Below are positions 34,174-43,407 of a stretch of 64,000 nucleotides of DNA, piece after piece (the stretch's first letter is position 1; each line of letters opens with the position of its first letter). A program made the translations under genes and the position numbers. The stretch covers positions 124,001-188,000 of the forward strand of contig NZ_JAMBNO010000004.1 of assembly GCF_023715105.1 (NCBI RefSeq), read 5' to 3'. The DNA is from Hydrogenophaga intermedia. Lineage in GTDB: Bacteria > Pseudomonadota > Gammaproteobacteria > Burkholderiales > Burkholderiaceae_C. The notes beneath the pieces are model-generated. The model saw only the letters and a list, made by a program, of their open reading frames with translations. It had not been told where the DNA came from and did not search any database.

Positions 34174-36774
34174 TCAGTACCGCGTGCTCGATTCGGCGCT
34201 GGCGTCCAGCTCGCCAAGGCCACTGTCGGGCCGCGTGGCCCAGGTCAGCGTGACCAGCGTGCCGCCGGCATGGCGGGTGCGTACCTGCAGCCGCGCGCCG
34301 ATGGCCAGCGCCCGCTCGCGCATGCCCACCATGCCCAGGTGGCCGGGCCGCCCGTACAGCGCGTCCTCGGGCAGGCCGATGCCGTCGTCGCCGATGTCCA
34401 GCCGCAGCCGCTCGGCATCGCCCTGCACGCGCACACGTATCTCGCGGCACTGCGCATGCTCCAGCGCGTTGGCGATCGCCTCGCGCGCCACCATGAAGGC
34501 CGCGTATTCCACGTCCTCGGGCCAGCGTTGTTCGCTATCGCGGGAGTCGCTCACAAGGTCGATCCGCACCGGCTCGGCCTCGGGCGCCCGCTGGCGGATC
34601 TCGTTGTCCAGGGCGGCCACCAGGCCCGCCGATTCGAGCAGCGGCGGGCGCAACCTGACCAATGCCTGGCGCACCTCCGCAATCGCCTGGTCGATCTGCT
34701 GTCCCACGATGCGCGCGCGCTCCAGCGCCTTGGGCGGCAGCTGCTCGCGCGTGAGGTTGCCCAACGCATCGAACGACAACCGGATCGCCCCCAGCGTCTG
34801 GCCCAACTGGTCATGCAGCGTTTGTGCAAGCTCCCGCGTGGTGACCTGCTCCTGCTGCAGCAGCCGTTGCGTGAGCTCGGACAACTCCACCTGGTAGCGC
34901 GCCAGCGCCTGCTCAGCGCGCACGCGCTCGGTCACGTCGCGCAGGATGGCGGTGAGCAGCTTGTGTCCGCGCACCGTGATCTGCGAGATCGAGGCCTCCA
35001 GCTCGAGCTCGGTGCCGTCGGCACGCATGCCCTTGACGCGACCGAAACCCATGCGACGCGTGGTCGTGCTCGACTCGGCAAAGCGCTGCATCAGCCCCAG
35101 ATGCCCCGCCCGGTGCGCGGGCGGCAGCAGCACGTCCAGCGGCTGGCCGAGCATGTTCTCGGCACTGCGCCCGAAAATGCGCGCCGCCGCCGGATTGAAC
35201 AGCGTGATGCGGCCGTCCATGTCCACGCCGACGACCGCGTCGCTGGCGGCGTTGATGACGGCGGCCAGCACCTCGCCTTGCTCGCGCAGACGCAATTCGC
35301 CCACGCGCTCGGCGGTGAGGTCGCGCACCTGCGCCAGGATCCCGACCGGCTTGCCGTCGGTACCGAGCAGCTTGGTCAGTCGCCATTCGCCCCAGATGTC
35401 GCTGCCATCGCGGCGCAGCATGTGGCCTTCGAAGCCGCGCGGCTGGTTGTCCAGCGCCATCTCGCGCCGCAGCGCCTGTCGCACGCCGTCGGGGACCTTG
35501 TCCTGGAAGATCTCGTCGACATGGCGCCCTTCGGCCTGCGCCGCGCTCCAGCCGAACATCGCCTCGGCCGCCCGATTCCAGTACAGCACGCGATAACCCA
35601 TGTCGACCAGATACACCGGCGCGGGCAGGTGGTCGAGCACGTTCTGCAGGCGGCTTGCGTCGTTGAGCACCTGCGCCAGCGTCTGCTCGGCGCGGGTGGC
35701 GCCGCCGCGTGGTGGCAGGCGGCGCATCTGCTCGGTGATCACGCGCAGCACCGCCCCCGGCGCGGCGTCGAGCTGGGGGTCGAGCCGCTCGGCCACGGCA
35801 TCCAGCACTTCGCTGTAGGGCCGTGCCAGGCGCCGCGACAGCCAGAAGCCCGCCAGCCCGAGGAACAGGGCGGTGAGGCTTCCAGCCCACACGATGCTGC
35901 GCTGCACCTCGCGCACCGGTGCCAGGGCCAACGCCAGCGGCTGCCAGGCCACGGCCTGCCAGTCGGTGCGCAAGGGCGAATCGGCGGGCACGACCGGTGT
36001 GCGCACCATCAGCAAGGTCTCGCCGGTGGTGCTGACGACGGTGCGCGGCGAGCCCGGGGGCGCTGCCATGAGCGCAGCCCATTGATCGGGCGTCACCGGC
36101 GCGCGTTCGCCCAGCAGACGCTCGCCGCCCGCGTTACCCAGCTCGACCTGCAGTCCGCGCTGCGTGGCAGACGGCCCGACCACCGCCTGGCGCAGGCCCT
36201 CGAAGAACGCAGCATCCAGGTGCGCCGCCAGAACACCCACGGGTTGACCCGTCGCATCGAGGTAAGGGCGCGCGATGTCGGCCAGCTCGTCCGGCACAGG
36301 CAGCTGTTGCGCACGCAAAGGCTCCACCAGGGCGCGCGGTGGGTGCAGGCTTCCGAACCACAGGCCGCGGCGCCCTTCCAGGAACACCGGGCGGTTCGCG
36401 ATGCTGAGGCCCTCCAGCAGCCCGTCGCTGCCGGCGATCACCACGCCCTGTGCGTTGGTGGCACCGATCCATACATACGCCGGCGAGCTGCGCTTGAGCG
36501 CATCGAGTTGCAGGCGCAGGGCGCTGCTGTCCAGCCCCAGCGCGGGCATGTTGGCGACGAGGCTGACTTCGGCGGCGCGGCGGGCCAGCACGCGCGCGAG
36601 CTGATCGGCATACACCGCCGAGGCCTGCTCCACGCGCTGTTGGGCGCGGCGCTCCAGTTCGTCGCCGACGATGCGCTCGACCAGCCAGATCACCAGCCCC
36701 AGCAGCAGCACCGCAGCGGCGGCCGGCAGCAGTGGTAGCCATAACTGCACCGAGCGTGTTCGGTGTTGCGCCAT
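34174..36774 (-). CDS. PAS sensor histidine kinase of the NarX/UhpB (HisKA_3) class
   Basis: 866-residue membrane sensor kinase. Helix 1 is about 12-33, a large periplasmic sensing region covers about 35-290 (Cache-like), and helix 2 is about 294-313. Two PAS domains follow (about 375-490 and 500-620). The dimerisation domain contains His654 in TLHDQLGQTLGAIRL, the signature of the HisKA_3 class that pairs with NarL-type regulators. The ATPase domain has EAIANALEHA and GHLGMVGMRERA. The partner regulator gene follows directly. ATG 36774 lies before the first helix. Divergent from the cytosolic PAS kinase across 238 bases. Confidence 0.92.
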   Translation of the reverse strand: MAQHRTRSVQLWLPLLPAAAAVLLLGLVIWLVERIVGDELERRAQQRVEQASAVYADQLARVLARRAAEVSLVANMPALGLDSSALRLQLDALKRSSPAYVWIGATNAQGVVIAGSDGLLEGLSIANRPVFLEGRRGLWFGSLHPPRALVEPLRAQQLPVPDELADIARPYLDATGQPVGVLAAHLDAAFFEGLRQAVVGPSATQRGLQVELGNAGGERLLGERAPVTPDQWAALMAAPPGSPRTVVSTTGETLLMVRTPVVPADSPLRTDWQAVAWQPLALALAPVREVQRSIVWAGSLTALFLGLAGFWLSRRLARPYSEVLDAVAERLDPQLDAAPGAVLRVITEQMRRLPPRGGATRAEQTLAQVLNDASRLQNVLDHLPAPVYLVDMGYRVLYWNRAAEAMFGWSAAQAEGRHVDEIFQDKVPDGVRQALRREMALDNQPRGFEGHMLRRDGSDIWGEWRLTKLLGTDGKPVGILAQVRDLTAERVGELRLREQGEVLAAVINAASDAVVGVDMDGRITLFNPAAARIFGRSAENMLGQPLDVLLPPAHRAGHLGLMQRFAESSTTTRRMGFGRVKGMRADGTELELEASISQITVRGHKLLTAILRDVTERVRAEQALARYQVELSELTQRLLQQEQVTTRELAQTLHDQLGQTLGAIRLSFDALGNLTREQLPPKALERARIVGQQIDQAIAEVRQALVRLRPPLLESAGLVAALDNEIRQRAPEAEPVRIDLVSDSRDSEQRWPEDVEYAAFMVAREAIANALEHAQCREIRVRVQGDAERLRLDIGDDGIGLPEDALYGRPGHLGMVGMRERALAIGARLQVRTRHAGGTLVTLTWATRPDSGLGELDASAESSTRY

Positions 36775-36897
36775 GCCGCGCGTGCTCCTTCCCCTGACCG
36801 GTTCCCTGGCCGGCCTTCTCCGGGCTGCGCCGACTTTACGGCACCGCCCATCAGGGAAAAACCACGATTGCCTCAGGGGCAAAACCGTCACCAGCCC

Positions 36898-36919
36898 TTG
36901 CGCCCTGAAAGTGGCGCAA
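36898..36919. promoter_or_regulatory. inverted repeat between two divergent kinase genes
   Basis: TTGCGCC (36898-36904) and GGCGCAA (36913-36919) are exact reverse complements around eight bases (CTGAAAGT). It lies about 125 bases from the leftward kinase start and 94 from the rightward one, so it can serve as an operator for either. Confidence 0.4.
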
Positions 36920-37012
36920 CGGGGCCAGCGACGCTAGAGTCCCGAGCACCGGGGTTGCCACCCCGCCAACCACAACGCCGCGCAGTCCGCGATGCGCATC
37001 AGGGGGCGACGC

Positions 37013-39052
37013 ATGAATGCTGCAGACAAGGGGCCGACCGAGGTGTCAGCGAGCGCGGGCGCAGACGCGCGCGACGAGGTTCGCGCGCTCGGGCAGAACG
37101 CGCCGTGCGGCCTGCTCGCGCTGGACAGCGGCCTTCGGGTGCGCGCCATCAACGACACGCTGCTTCACTGGCTCGGCCGCGAGCGCAGCGAGCTCGAGCG
37201 GCTTGCCGGCCACGCCGGCTGGGCCGACTTCCCCACGCTGGCGCGCCTGAGCGAGGAAAGCGAGCTGCAGTTGCTGCGCGAACACCTGCACGAGCTGCAG
37301 ACCAGCGGGCGGGCGCCGCCGCTGGCTTTGCGCCTGTTTGGCAAGGACGGCGGTTTTTTCACGGTCGAGCTGATCTCGCAGGCCGTGCGCGACGCCAGCG
37401 GGCGCTTCGTGCAATCGCGCAGCGTGGCGGTGGACGTGAGCGCGCGCGAGCAGATCGAGCACCAGATCGTTGCGCGGCTGCGTCTGCTGCAAAGCATCAC
37501 CGACCGCACGCCCTCGCGCCTGGCCTACTACGACACCGATCTGGTGTGCCGCTTCTGCAACAGGGCGTATGCCGAGGGCTATGGCCTGACGCCCGACGAG
37601 GTGATCGGCGTCGAGCTCGGGCGCGTGCTGCTGCCCGAGGTGCTGCCCGAAGTGCTGCCGCGCGTGGCCCGTGCGCTCAATGGGGAAACCATCAGCCACG
37701 AGGCCGAACGCCCCGATGCGGACGGCTTGAAGCGCTACCACGAGGTGCATTACCTGCCCGACCTGCAAGACGGGCAGGCCGTGGGCTTTTTCATCGAGCT
37801 GATCGACATCACCGAGCGGCGCCGCACCGAGGACTTTGTCTTCAACGCCAACCTCGACCTCGAAGAGCGCGTGGCGCAGCGCAGCGCCGAGCTCTACGCC
37901 AGCGAGCAGCGCTTCAGGCTCATGTCGCGCACCATCCGCGACCACGGCATCTTCTTCATCGATCCCGACGGCGCCGTGGCCGACTGGACCGACAGCGCGC
38001 AGCGCCTGTTCGGCTTCGAGCGCGCGCAGATTCTGGGTCGCGCGCTGGACGCGCTGTTTCAGGCCGAGGGCAGCGCCGTCGAGCCGCCCGGCACGCAGGA
38101 CGCGCAGGCACTGCTTGACCGCTGCATCGAGACCGGCCACGCCGAGCACCAGGGCTGGAGCCTGCGCCGCGACGGTACGCGTTTCTGGTCACAGACCATG
38201 CTCACCGCACTGCGCGACGAGCGCGAGCAGTTGCAGGGCGTGTCGGTGATCGTGCGCGACCTCACCGAGAGCAAGCGCCTGGCCGACGTGACGGCACAAC
38301 TGAACCAGGCGCTGGAGCGGCAGGTGAAGGAACGCACGGCCCAGCTCGACGAAGCACACCGCGACCTCGACGCCTTCTCCTACACCGTGGCGCATGACTT
38401 GCGCGCACCGCTGCGCCACATCAGCCAATACGTGACGCTCACGCAGGAGGAGCTCGAGCCCGAGGCGCGCCACGAACTGCTGCAGTACCAGGCCTCGATC
38501 GCCGCCGCCGCGCGGCGCATGGGCCTCATGATCGACGGGCTGCTGGAGTTCACGCGCCTGGGCCGCGTGCGGCTCGATTCGGTGCCGGTCTCGCTCGCAC
38601 CGCTGGTGCAAGGGCTGGTGAGCCACCTGCGCGCCGAGGTCACCCCGCGCGAGATCGACTGGGTGATCGACCCCGACCTGCCGATGGTCAGCGGGGATCC
38701 GATCCTGCTGGCCGAGGTGCTGGGCAAGCTGCTGGACAACGCCGCCAAGTTCACCCGCCGCGTGCCGCAGGCGCGCATCGAGATCGGCCAGTTGCCGGCC
38801 GCCGACCACAAGGTCACCCTGTTCGTGCGCGACAACGGCGTCGGCTTCGACCTCGCCAAGGCACGCAACCTGTTCCTCATGTTCCAGCGCCAGCACCATT
38901 CGATGGACTACGAGGGCATCGGCATGGGCCTGGCCCTGGCGCACCGCATCGTGCAGCGCCACGACGGCCGCCTGTGGTGCGAAACCGCGCCGGGGGAGGG
39001 CTGCACCTTCTTCGTGGAGCTGCCGCGGGCACAAGACGCCACGCCCGGTTGA
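37013..39052 (+). CDS. cytosolic multi-PAS sensor histidine kinase
   Basis: 679-residue soluble kinase with three PAS-type regions (about 25-145, 165-275 and 300-425) and a coiled linker with the RSAEL / KERTAQLDE pattern. His461 lies in TVAHDLRAPLRHISQYV (HisKA), and an ATPase domain covers about 560-670 (KLLDNAAKFT, FVRDNGVGFDLAKA, GIGMGLALAHR). The kinase core resembles that of phytochrome-associated kinases but no chromophore domain is present. ATG 37013 follows a GGGG stretch; an in-frame ATG at 36992 has no site. No response regulator is encoded beside it. Last member of the sensor-kinase island. Confidence 0.88.
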   Translation: MNAADKGPTEVSASAGADARDEVRALGQNAPCGLLALDSGLRVRAINDTLLHWLGRERSELERLAGHAGWADFPTLARLSEESELQLLREHLHELQTSGRAPPLALRLFGKDGGFFTVELISQAVRDASGRFVQSRSVAVDVSAREQIEHQIVARLRLLQSITDRTPSRLAYYDTDLVCRFCNRAYAEGYGLTPDEVIGVELGRVLLPEVLPEVLPRVARALNGETISHEAERPDADGLKRYHEVHYLPDLQDGQAVGFFIELIDITERRRTEDFVFNANLDLEERVAQRSAELYASEQRFRLMSRTIRDHGIFFIDPDGAVADWTDSAQRLFGFERAQILGRALDALFQAEGSAVEPPGTQDAQALLDRCIETGHAEHQGWSLRRDGTRFWSQTMLTALRDEREQLQGVSVIVRDLTESKRLADVTAQLNQALERQVKERTAQLDEAHRDLDAFSYTVAHDLRAPLRHISQYVTLTQEELEPEARHELLQYQASIAAAARRMGLMIDGLLEFTRLGRVRLDSVPVSLAPLVQGLVSHLRAEVTPREIDWVIDPDLPMVSGDPILLAEVLGKLLDNAAKFTRRVPQARIEIGQLPAADHKVTLFVRDNGVGFDLAKARNLFLMFQRQHHSMDYEGIGMGLALAHRIVQRHDGRLWCETAPGEGCTFFVELPRAQDATPG

Positions 39053-39109
39053 CCCGGTGAGCCCGCAACGGCCGCCGCGGCTGGCCGAGGCCCTGCGCCG
39101 CCCCCGCAC

Positions 39110-40147
39110 TCAGGGCCGCGCGAATGCGGGCACCTGAAAGCGCTTTCGGTACGCACCCGGAGCCATGCCGGTGATGCGGCGGAACAGCCGGCGAAAGAAG
39201 GCGGCGTCCTCGTAGCCCACGCGCCAGCTGATCTCGTCCACCGACGCGCTGGTGCGCTCGAGACGGCGCTTGGCATCTTCCACCCGCAGGCGCTGCACAT
39301 AGTCGAGCGGGGTGAGCCCGGTGGCGGCACTGAAGCGGCGCTTGAAGGTGCGCTCGGCCAGGCGCGAGCGGCGCATCGCTTCCTCCACCGGGTTCGCCAC
39401 CGAGAAATGCGTGTCGAGCCAGGCCTGCGAGGCCTCGATCTCGGCATCGCCGTGGTCGGTGCGTCCTTCGAACACGATGAAGGGCGCCAGACCCTCCTGG
39501 TGCCACTGCAGCGCGAACAAACGCGCCACGTCCTGCGCGGCGGTGGCGCCGGCGTGGCGCGCGATGAGGTAGAGCACGAGGTCGTGCCAGGTGGCCGAAG
39601 CCCCCGAGCAGATGAGCTCTTCGCGGTGACCGGCAATCACCAGCACACGCTCGGGATGCACGGTGATGGCGGGATGCACCGCCTGGAACAGCCGCTCGTA
39701 GGCGAAGTGGACGGTGGCGTCCTTGCCGTCGAACAGGCCCGTCTCGCCCAGCAGGAAGATGCCCGAACAAGCCGAACACAGCAGCGCGCCCTGCGCATGC
39801 ATGCGCAGCATCCAGCGCACGAGCGTGGGGTAGCGCTGCTTCACCCAGCCGTCGGCGCGCAACACCAGCGACGGCACGATCACGATGTCGGTGCTCTCCA
39901 CGTGCGCCACGCTGCGTTGCACCTGCACCGGCACGCCGCTGGCCAGCATCAGCGGCCCCGCACGTTCGCTCACGATCTCGACCTCGAAGGGCGCCTGGGC
40001 ACCGGTGGCCCGGCCCATCGCGTCCATCACCGAGAACGCGTTCATCACGTCGTAAACGCCGAACAACGTGGACGCCCCGGCCTCGGGCAGGGCCACGAGG
40101 CTCACGTGCAGCGCACGGCCGCGAGTGCGGGTCGAGGTGGGTTTCAT
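39110..40147 (-). CDS. GlxA family transcriptional regulator (DJ-1/PfpI + AraC HTH)
   Basis: 345-residue regulator with an N-terminal DJ-1/PfpI-like amidotransferase-fold domain (about 12-190; the nucleophile-elbow cysteine is Cys127 in CSACSG) and a C-terminal AraC HTH (about 240-340, with RSRLAERTFKRRFSAATG and VGYEDAAFFRRLFRRITG). Proteins of this type usually sense small metabolites such as arginine, betaine or choline derivatives. It is divergent from a methyltransferase gene with 132 bases between, so that gene is the likely target. ATG 40147 gives the usual short basic start. Confidence 0.9.
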   Translation of the reverse strand: MKPTSTRTRGRALHVSLVALPEAGASTLFGVYDVMNAFSVMDAMGRATGAQAPFEVEIVSERAGPLMLASGVPVQVQRSVAHVESTDIVIVPSLVLRADGWVKQRYPTLVRWMLRMHAQGALLCSACSGIFLLGETGLFDGKDATVHFAYERLFQAVHPAITVHPERVLVIAGHREELICSGASATWHDLVLYLIARHAGATAAQDVARLFALQWHQEGLAPFIVFEGRTDHGDAEIEASQAWLDTHFSVANPVEEAMRRSRLAERTFKRRFSAATGLTPLDYVQRLRVEDAKRRLERTSASVDEISWRVGYEDAAFFRRLFRRITGMAPGAYRKRFQVPAFARP

Positions 40148-40159
40148 GGCCGGCCATTG

Positions 40160-40226
40160 TGACGCGACGCGCTGACGCGCGCATGGCACGAATCGACCGT
40201 TCGAGGGCACATCCGCCACTGACGCG
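40160..40226. promoter_or_regulatory. three TGACGCG heptamers between glxA-like and methyltransferase genes
   Basis: TGACGCG occurs at 40160-40166, 40173-40179 and 40220-40226, all on the forward strand. The first two are 13 bases apart. In a 132-base divergent intergenic region these could be half-sites for the AraC-type regulator, though the heptamer is short and GC-rich. Confidence 0.3.
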
Positions 40227-40279
40227 ATCGGGCTGCGAACGGGAAGATGCCTTCACCCACCCACCACCAGGAACGCCCC

Positions 40280-41356
40280 ATGACCACCGCCACCACCACC
40301 GCCATCGATCCGCAACGCCTCGAGGCCTTCGTCAACCGCGCCATCCAGGACATCGCCGCCGCCTACGGGGGCGTGATGGTGGGCCTGGGTCACAAACTCG
40401 GCCTGTACCGCGCGCTGGCCGGCGCCGGACCACTGACCTCGCGCGAACTCGCCCGCCGCAGTGGCTGCGCCGAGCGCTATGTTCGTGAGTGGCTCAACGC
40501 GCAGGCCGCCGCCGGCTACATCGACCACCACGCCGTCAGCGACAGCTTCGAACTCTCCCCCGAGCAGGCCTTCGTGCTGGCGGACGAAGACAGCCCCGTC
40601 TTCATGCCGCCCGCCTGGGAGGTGCCGGCCTCGATGTGGTTCGACGAGGCGAAGACACTGGAGGCGTTTCGAACCGGCAAAGGCGTGGCCTGGGGTGAGC
40701 ACGACCGGCGCATGAGCTGCGGCGTGGCCGCGTTCTACCGCAACGGCTACCGGGCGGCGCTGGTGCCGCATTGGCTGCCTGCGCTGGACGGCGTGGTCGA
40801 ACGCCTGCAGGCCGGCATCGCGGTCGCCGACATCGGCTGCGGGCATGGACACACCACGATCCTGATGGCGCAGGCGTTTCCCCGCTCACGCTTCCACGGC
40901 TTCGACGCCCACGCCGCCTCGATCGAGGAAGCCCGTCGCAACGCCGAGGCCGCAGGCGTGGCCGAACGTGTGCAATTCGATGTCGCCCGTGCCACCGAAG
41001 TGCCCGATCGCGGCTACGGCCTCGTGTGCTTCTTCGACTGCCTGCACGACCTGGGCGATCCAGTGGCCGCGGCACGCCACGCGGGCCAGGTGCTCGGCGA
41101 CGACGGCACGGTCATGCTGGTGGAGCCGTTCGCCAACGATCGGCCGCAGGACAACCGCTCGGTCACGGCGCAGCTCTACTACGCGGGGTCCACCACCATC
41201 TGCTGCGCTCACGCCATCGCCGAAGGCGGACACCTGGTGCTGGGCGCACAGGCCGGCCAGAAGCGCCTGGCCGCGGTGTTTCGCGAAGCCAGCTTCACGC
41301 ACTTTCGACGCGCCGCGGAAACACCGCACAACCTGATCCTGGAGGCGCGGCGCTGA
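40280..41356 (+). CDS. class I SAM-dependent methyltransferase with N-terminal winged helix
   Basis: 358-residue protein. The N-terminal part (about 20-95) reads as a winged-helix dimerisation domain (LTSRELARRSGCAERYVREW), as in O-methyltransferases. The Rossmann methyltransferase domain starts near 175, with the SAM loop VADIGCGHGHTT (about 181), an acidic FHGFDAHAASIEEAR and CFFDCLHDLGDP. Related proteins are annotated only as methyltransferases; the substrate is unknown. ATG 40280 has an AGGAA ribosome site. Divergent from the GlxA-type regulator that probably controls it. Confidence 0.85.
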   Translation: MTTATTTAIDPQRLEAFVNRAIQDIAAAYGGVMVGLGHKLGLYRALAGAGPLTSRELARRSGCAERYVREWLNAQAAAGYIDHHAVSDSFELSPEQAFVLADEDSPVFMPPAWEVPASMWFDEAKTLEAFRTGKGVAWGEHDRRMSCGVAAFYRNGYRAALVPHWLPALDGVVERLQAGIAVADIGCGHGHTTILMAQAFPRSRFHGFDAHAASIEEARRNAEAAGVAERVQFDVARATEVPDRGYGLVCFFDCLHDLGDPVAAARHAGQVLGDDGTVMLVEPFANDRPQDNRSVTAQLYYAGSTTICCAHAIAEGGHLVLGAQAGQKRLAAVFREASFTHFRRAAETPHNLILEARR

Positions 41357-41377
41357 ACGCGCACCGCAGCATCACCC

Positions 41378-41635
41378 ATGTTGCCCAAGTACCACCCCCG
41401 GATGTGGGTGCGCCTGGAGCGCCTCATCACCACCGCTGGTCTGAATCTGGCGGGCTCGGGCCTGCTCGCCTTGCTGTTGTGCGCGGCCGGCCTGCGCGGC
41501 ACAGGCACCCTGTTCGTCGACTGGGGGGTGCTGGCCAGTTCGCTGGCACCCGCCGCTGGCCTGACCTGGCGGCGCCTGGCGCCGTTGTTCTGGAGGGCCC
41601 CGCGCCTGCGTGACAGATCGATGTCATCACGATGA
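41378..41635 (+). CDS. possible small membrane protein, hypothetical
   Basis: 85-residue reading frame starting 21 bases after the methyltransferase stop. It has a short basic N-terminus (MLPKYHPRMWVRLERL), one hydrophobic helix (about 20-42) and a weaker hydrophobic stretch ending in a basic tail. No ribosome-binding site is clear and no family is recognised. It occupies the only part of the 461-base gap between the methyltransferase and the chemoreceptor that could code; the rest (41636-41817) shows no gene. Confidence 0.35.
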   Translation: MLPKYHPRMWVRLERLITTAGLNLAGSGLLALLLCAAGLRGTGTLFVDWGVLASSLAPAAGLTWRRLAPLFWRAPRLRDRSMSSR

Positions 41636-41817
41636 CCGTTCGTCGTGGCGCATGCATTCCCGGCTTCGCTGCGCCGATACATCGCTGACAGGCGCCTGGT
41701 GTGCATCGAAGCATGCCGGTTCCTGCGACACGCGTCGACAGCTTGCCCGGGGAGGAGTGCCAGGAGAGGCGAGCTGCCGAACACGGCCCCTTCGCGCTTC
41801 ATCGGGAGGTCCTCGCC

Positions 41818-43407
41818 ATGGGCATCGATCGTCTTTCCATCAAAGCCCGGTTGCTCGCCGGCTTTCTGTTTCTCGCACTCATCGTGCTTTGCGTGGCGGC
41901 GCTGTCGCTGCGCGCACTCGGACAGGAACACGCCACTTTCACGCAATACGTGGGCGAAACCGCGCAGCGCGTGACGTTGGCCAACGGCATCCTCGACGCG
42001 GCCAATGCTCGCGCCATTGGTGTGCGCAACCTGGTGCTGGTGCAAAACCCCGCTGAGCAGGAGAAGGAAAAGGCCGCCACCACGGCTGCGCATGGTCAGG
42101 TGGTGGAAGGCTTCAAGCAACTGCGCGCGGCGCTCGCGGCCGATGTGCATGCCGACGGCACCGAACGCCGGCTGTTCGAGGAACTTGCCGCCGTGGAGGC
42201 GAAGTACGGCCCGGTGGCGCTGGGCATCTTCGCCATGGCCAGCAGTGGCGACCGCGAGGGCGCCGTGCGCCGCATGGAGACCGATTGCCGGCCGCTGCTG
42301 AGCGCGCTGGTGGACGCCAGCCATGCCTACCTCGCGCACGTGGGCGAAGCCGCGGCACAGGAAATCGAGGCTTCGGACGCGGGCTATGCGTTGAACCGCA
42401 ACCTGCTGATCGGTGCCGGCGCGGCAGCGGTTCTGGCCGCCCTGGCGCTTGCGCTGCTCATCACGCGCTCGATCGCGGGCCCGATCCGCGAGGCGGTGAA
42501 CGTGGCACGCACGGTGGCCGCGGGCGACCTGAGTTCGGTCATCTCGGTCAGCCGGCGCGACGAGCTGGGTGAGTTGCAGGGCGCGCTCAAGGCCATGAAC
42601 GAGAGCCTCGTGCGCATCGTGAGCGATGTGCGCCAGGGCAGTGACAGCATCGCCACCGGGAGCGACCAGATCGCCACCGGCAACGCCGATCTGTCGACCC
42701 GCACCGAGCAGCAGGCCAGCAGCCTGCAGGAGACCGCGGCGTCCATGGAGCAGATGAACGCGACCGTACGCAACAGTGCGGACACCGCTCGCCAGGCCAC
42801 GCAACTCGCCACTGCAGCCAGCAGCGCGGCCGTCAAAGGAGGCGAGGTGGTGGGCCAGGTGGTGGCCACCATGCAGGACATTCAGCACAGCAGCCAGAAG
42901 ATCGGCGACATCATCGGCGTCATCGATGGCATCGCCTTCCAGACGAACATCCTCGCGCTCAACGCGGCGGTGGAGGCCGCACGTGCCGGCGAACAGGGCC
43001 GTGGCTTTGCTGTGGTGGCCACCGAGGTGCGCAATCTCGCGCAGCGCAGTGCCGAGGCCGCCAAGGAGATCAAGGGACTGATCGGCGCCAGCGTCGACAA
43101 GGTGGACGCCGGCTCGCGCCTGGTGGGCGACGCCCGTGCGGCGATGGACGACATCGTGGGTCAGGTGCGCCGCGTGACCGACCTCATCGCCGAGATCGGC
43201 GCCGCCACCGCCGAGCAGACCAACGGCATCGGCCAGGTCAATACCGCCATCACGCAACTCGATCAGGCCACCCAGCAGAACGCAGCCCTGGTGGAAGAAA
43301 GCGCGGCCGCCGCCGACAGCCTGCGCACCCAGGCCGCGCGGTTGGCCGAAGCGGTGGGCTTCTTCCGGCTCAGCGGCGCCAGCGCAGCGGCACACCACCC
43401 TGGTTGA
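41818..43407 (+). CDS. methyl-accepting chemotaxis protein (four-helix-bundle type)
   Basis: 529-residue transmembrane chemoreceptor. Helix 1 is about 9-33, a periplasmic four-helix-bundle ligand domain covers about 35-195, and helix 2 is about 196-218. HAMP (about 220-272) and the long methylated coiled coil follow. The highly conserved tip is [20 protein letters not shown] with [19 protein letters not shown]. The end (AHHPG) lacks a CheR/CheB-binding pentapeptide. ATG 41818 has a good GGGAGG site eight bases upstream. Its 3' end overlaps that of the convergent EamA gene by 38 bases. Confidence 0.93.
   Translation: MGIDRLSIKARLLAGFLFLALIVLCVAALSLRALGQEHATFTQYVGETAQRVTLANGILDAANARAIGVRNLVLVQNPAEQEKEKAATTAAHGQVVEGFKQLRAALAADVHADGTERRLFEELAAVEAKYGPVALGIFAMASSGDREGAVRRMETDCRPLLSALVDASHAYLAHVGEAAAQEIEASDAGYALNRNLLIGAGAAAVLAALALALLITRSIAGPIREAVNVARTVAAGDLSSVISVSRRDELGELQGALKAMNESLVRIVSDVRQGSDSIATGSDQIATGNADLSTRTEQQASSLQETAASMEQMNATVRNSADTARQATQLATAASSAAVKGGEVVGQVVATMQDIQHSSQKIGDIIGVIDGIAFQTNILALNAAVEAARAGEQGRGFAVVATEVRNLAQRSAEAAKEIKGLIGASVDKVDAGSRLVGDARAAMDDIVGQVRRVTDLIAEIGAATAEQTNGIGQVNTAITQLDQATQQNAALVEESAAAADSLRTQAARLAEAVGFFRLSGASAAAHHPG

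Noticed and set aside
41640..41700. FliA-type promoter (GCCGATAC) upstream of the second chemoreceptor
   Set aside because: Only the -10-like half is present; nothing resembling TAAAG or TCAAG lies at the right distance.
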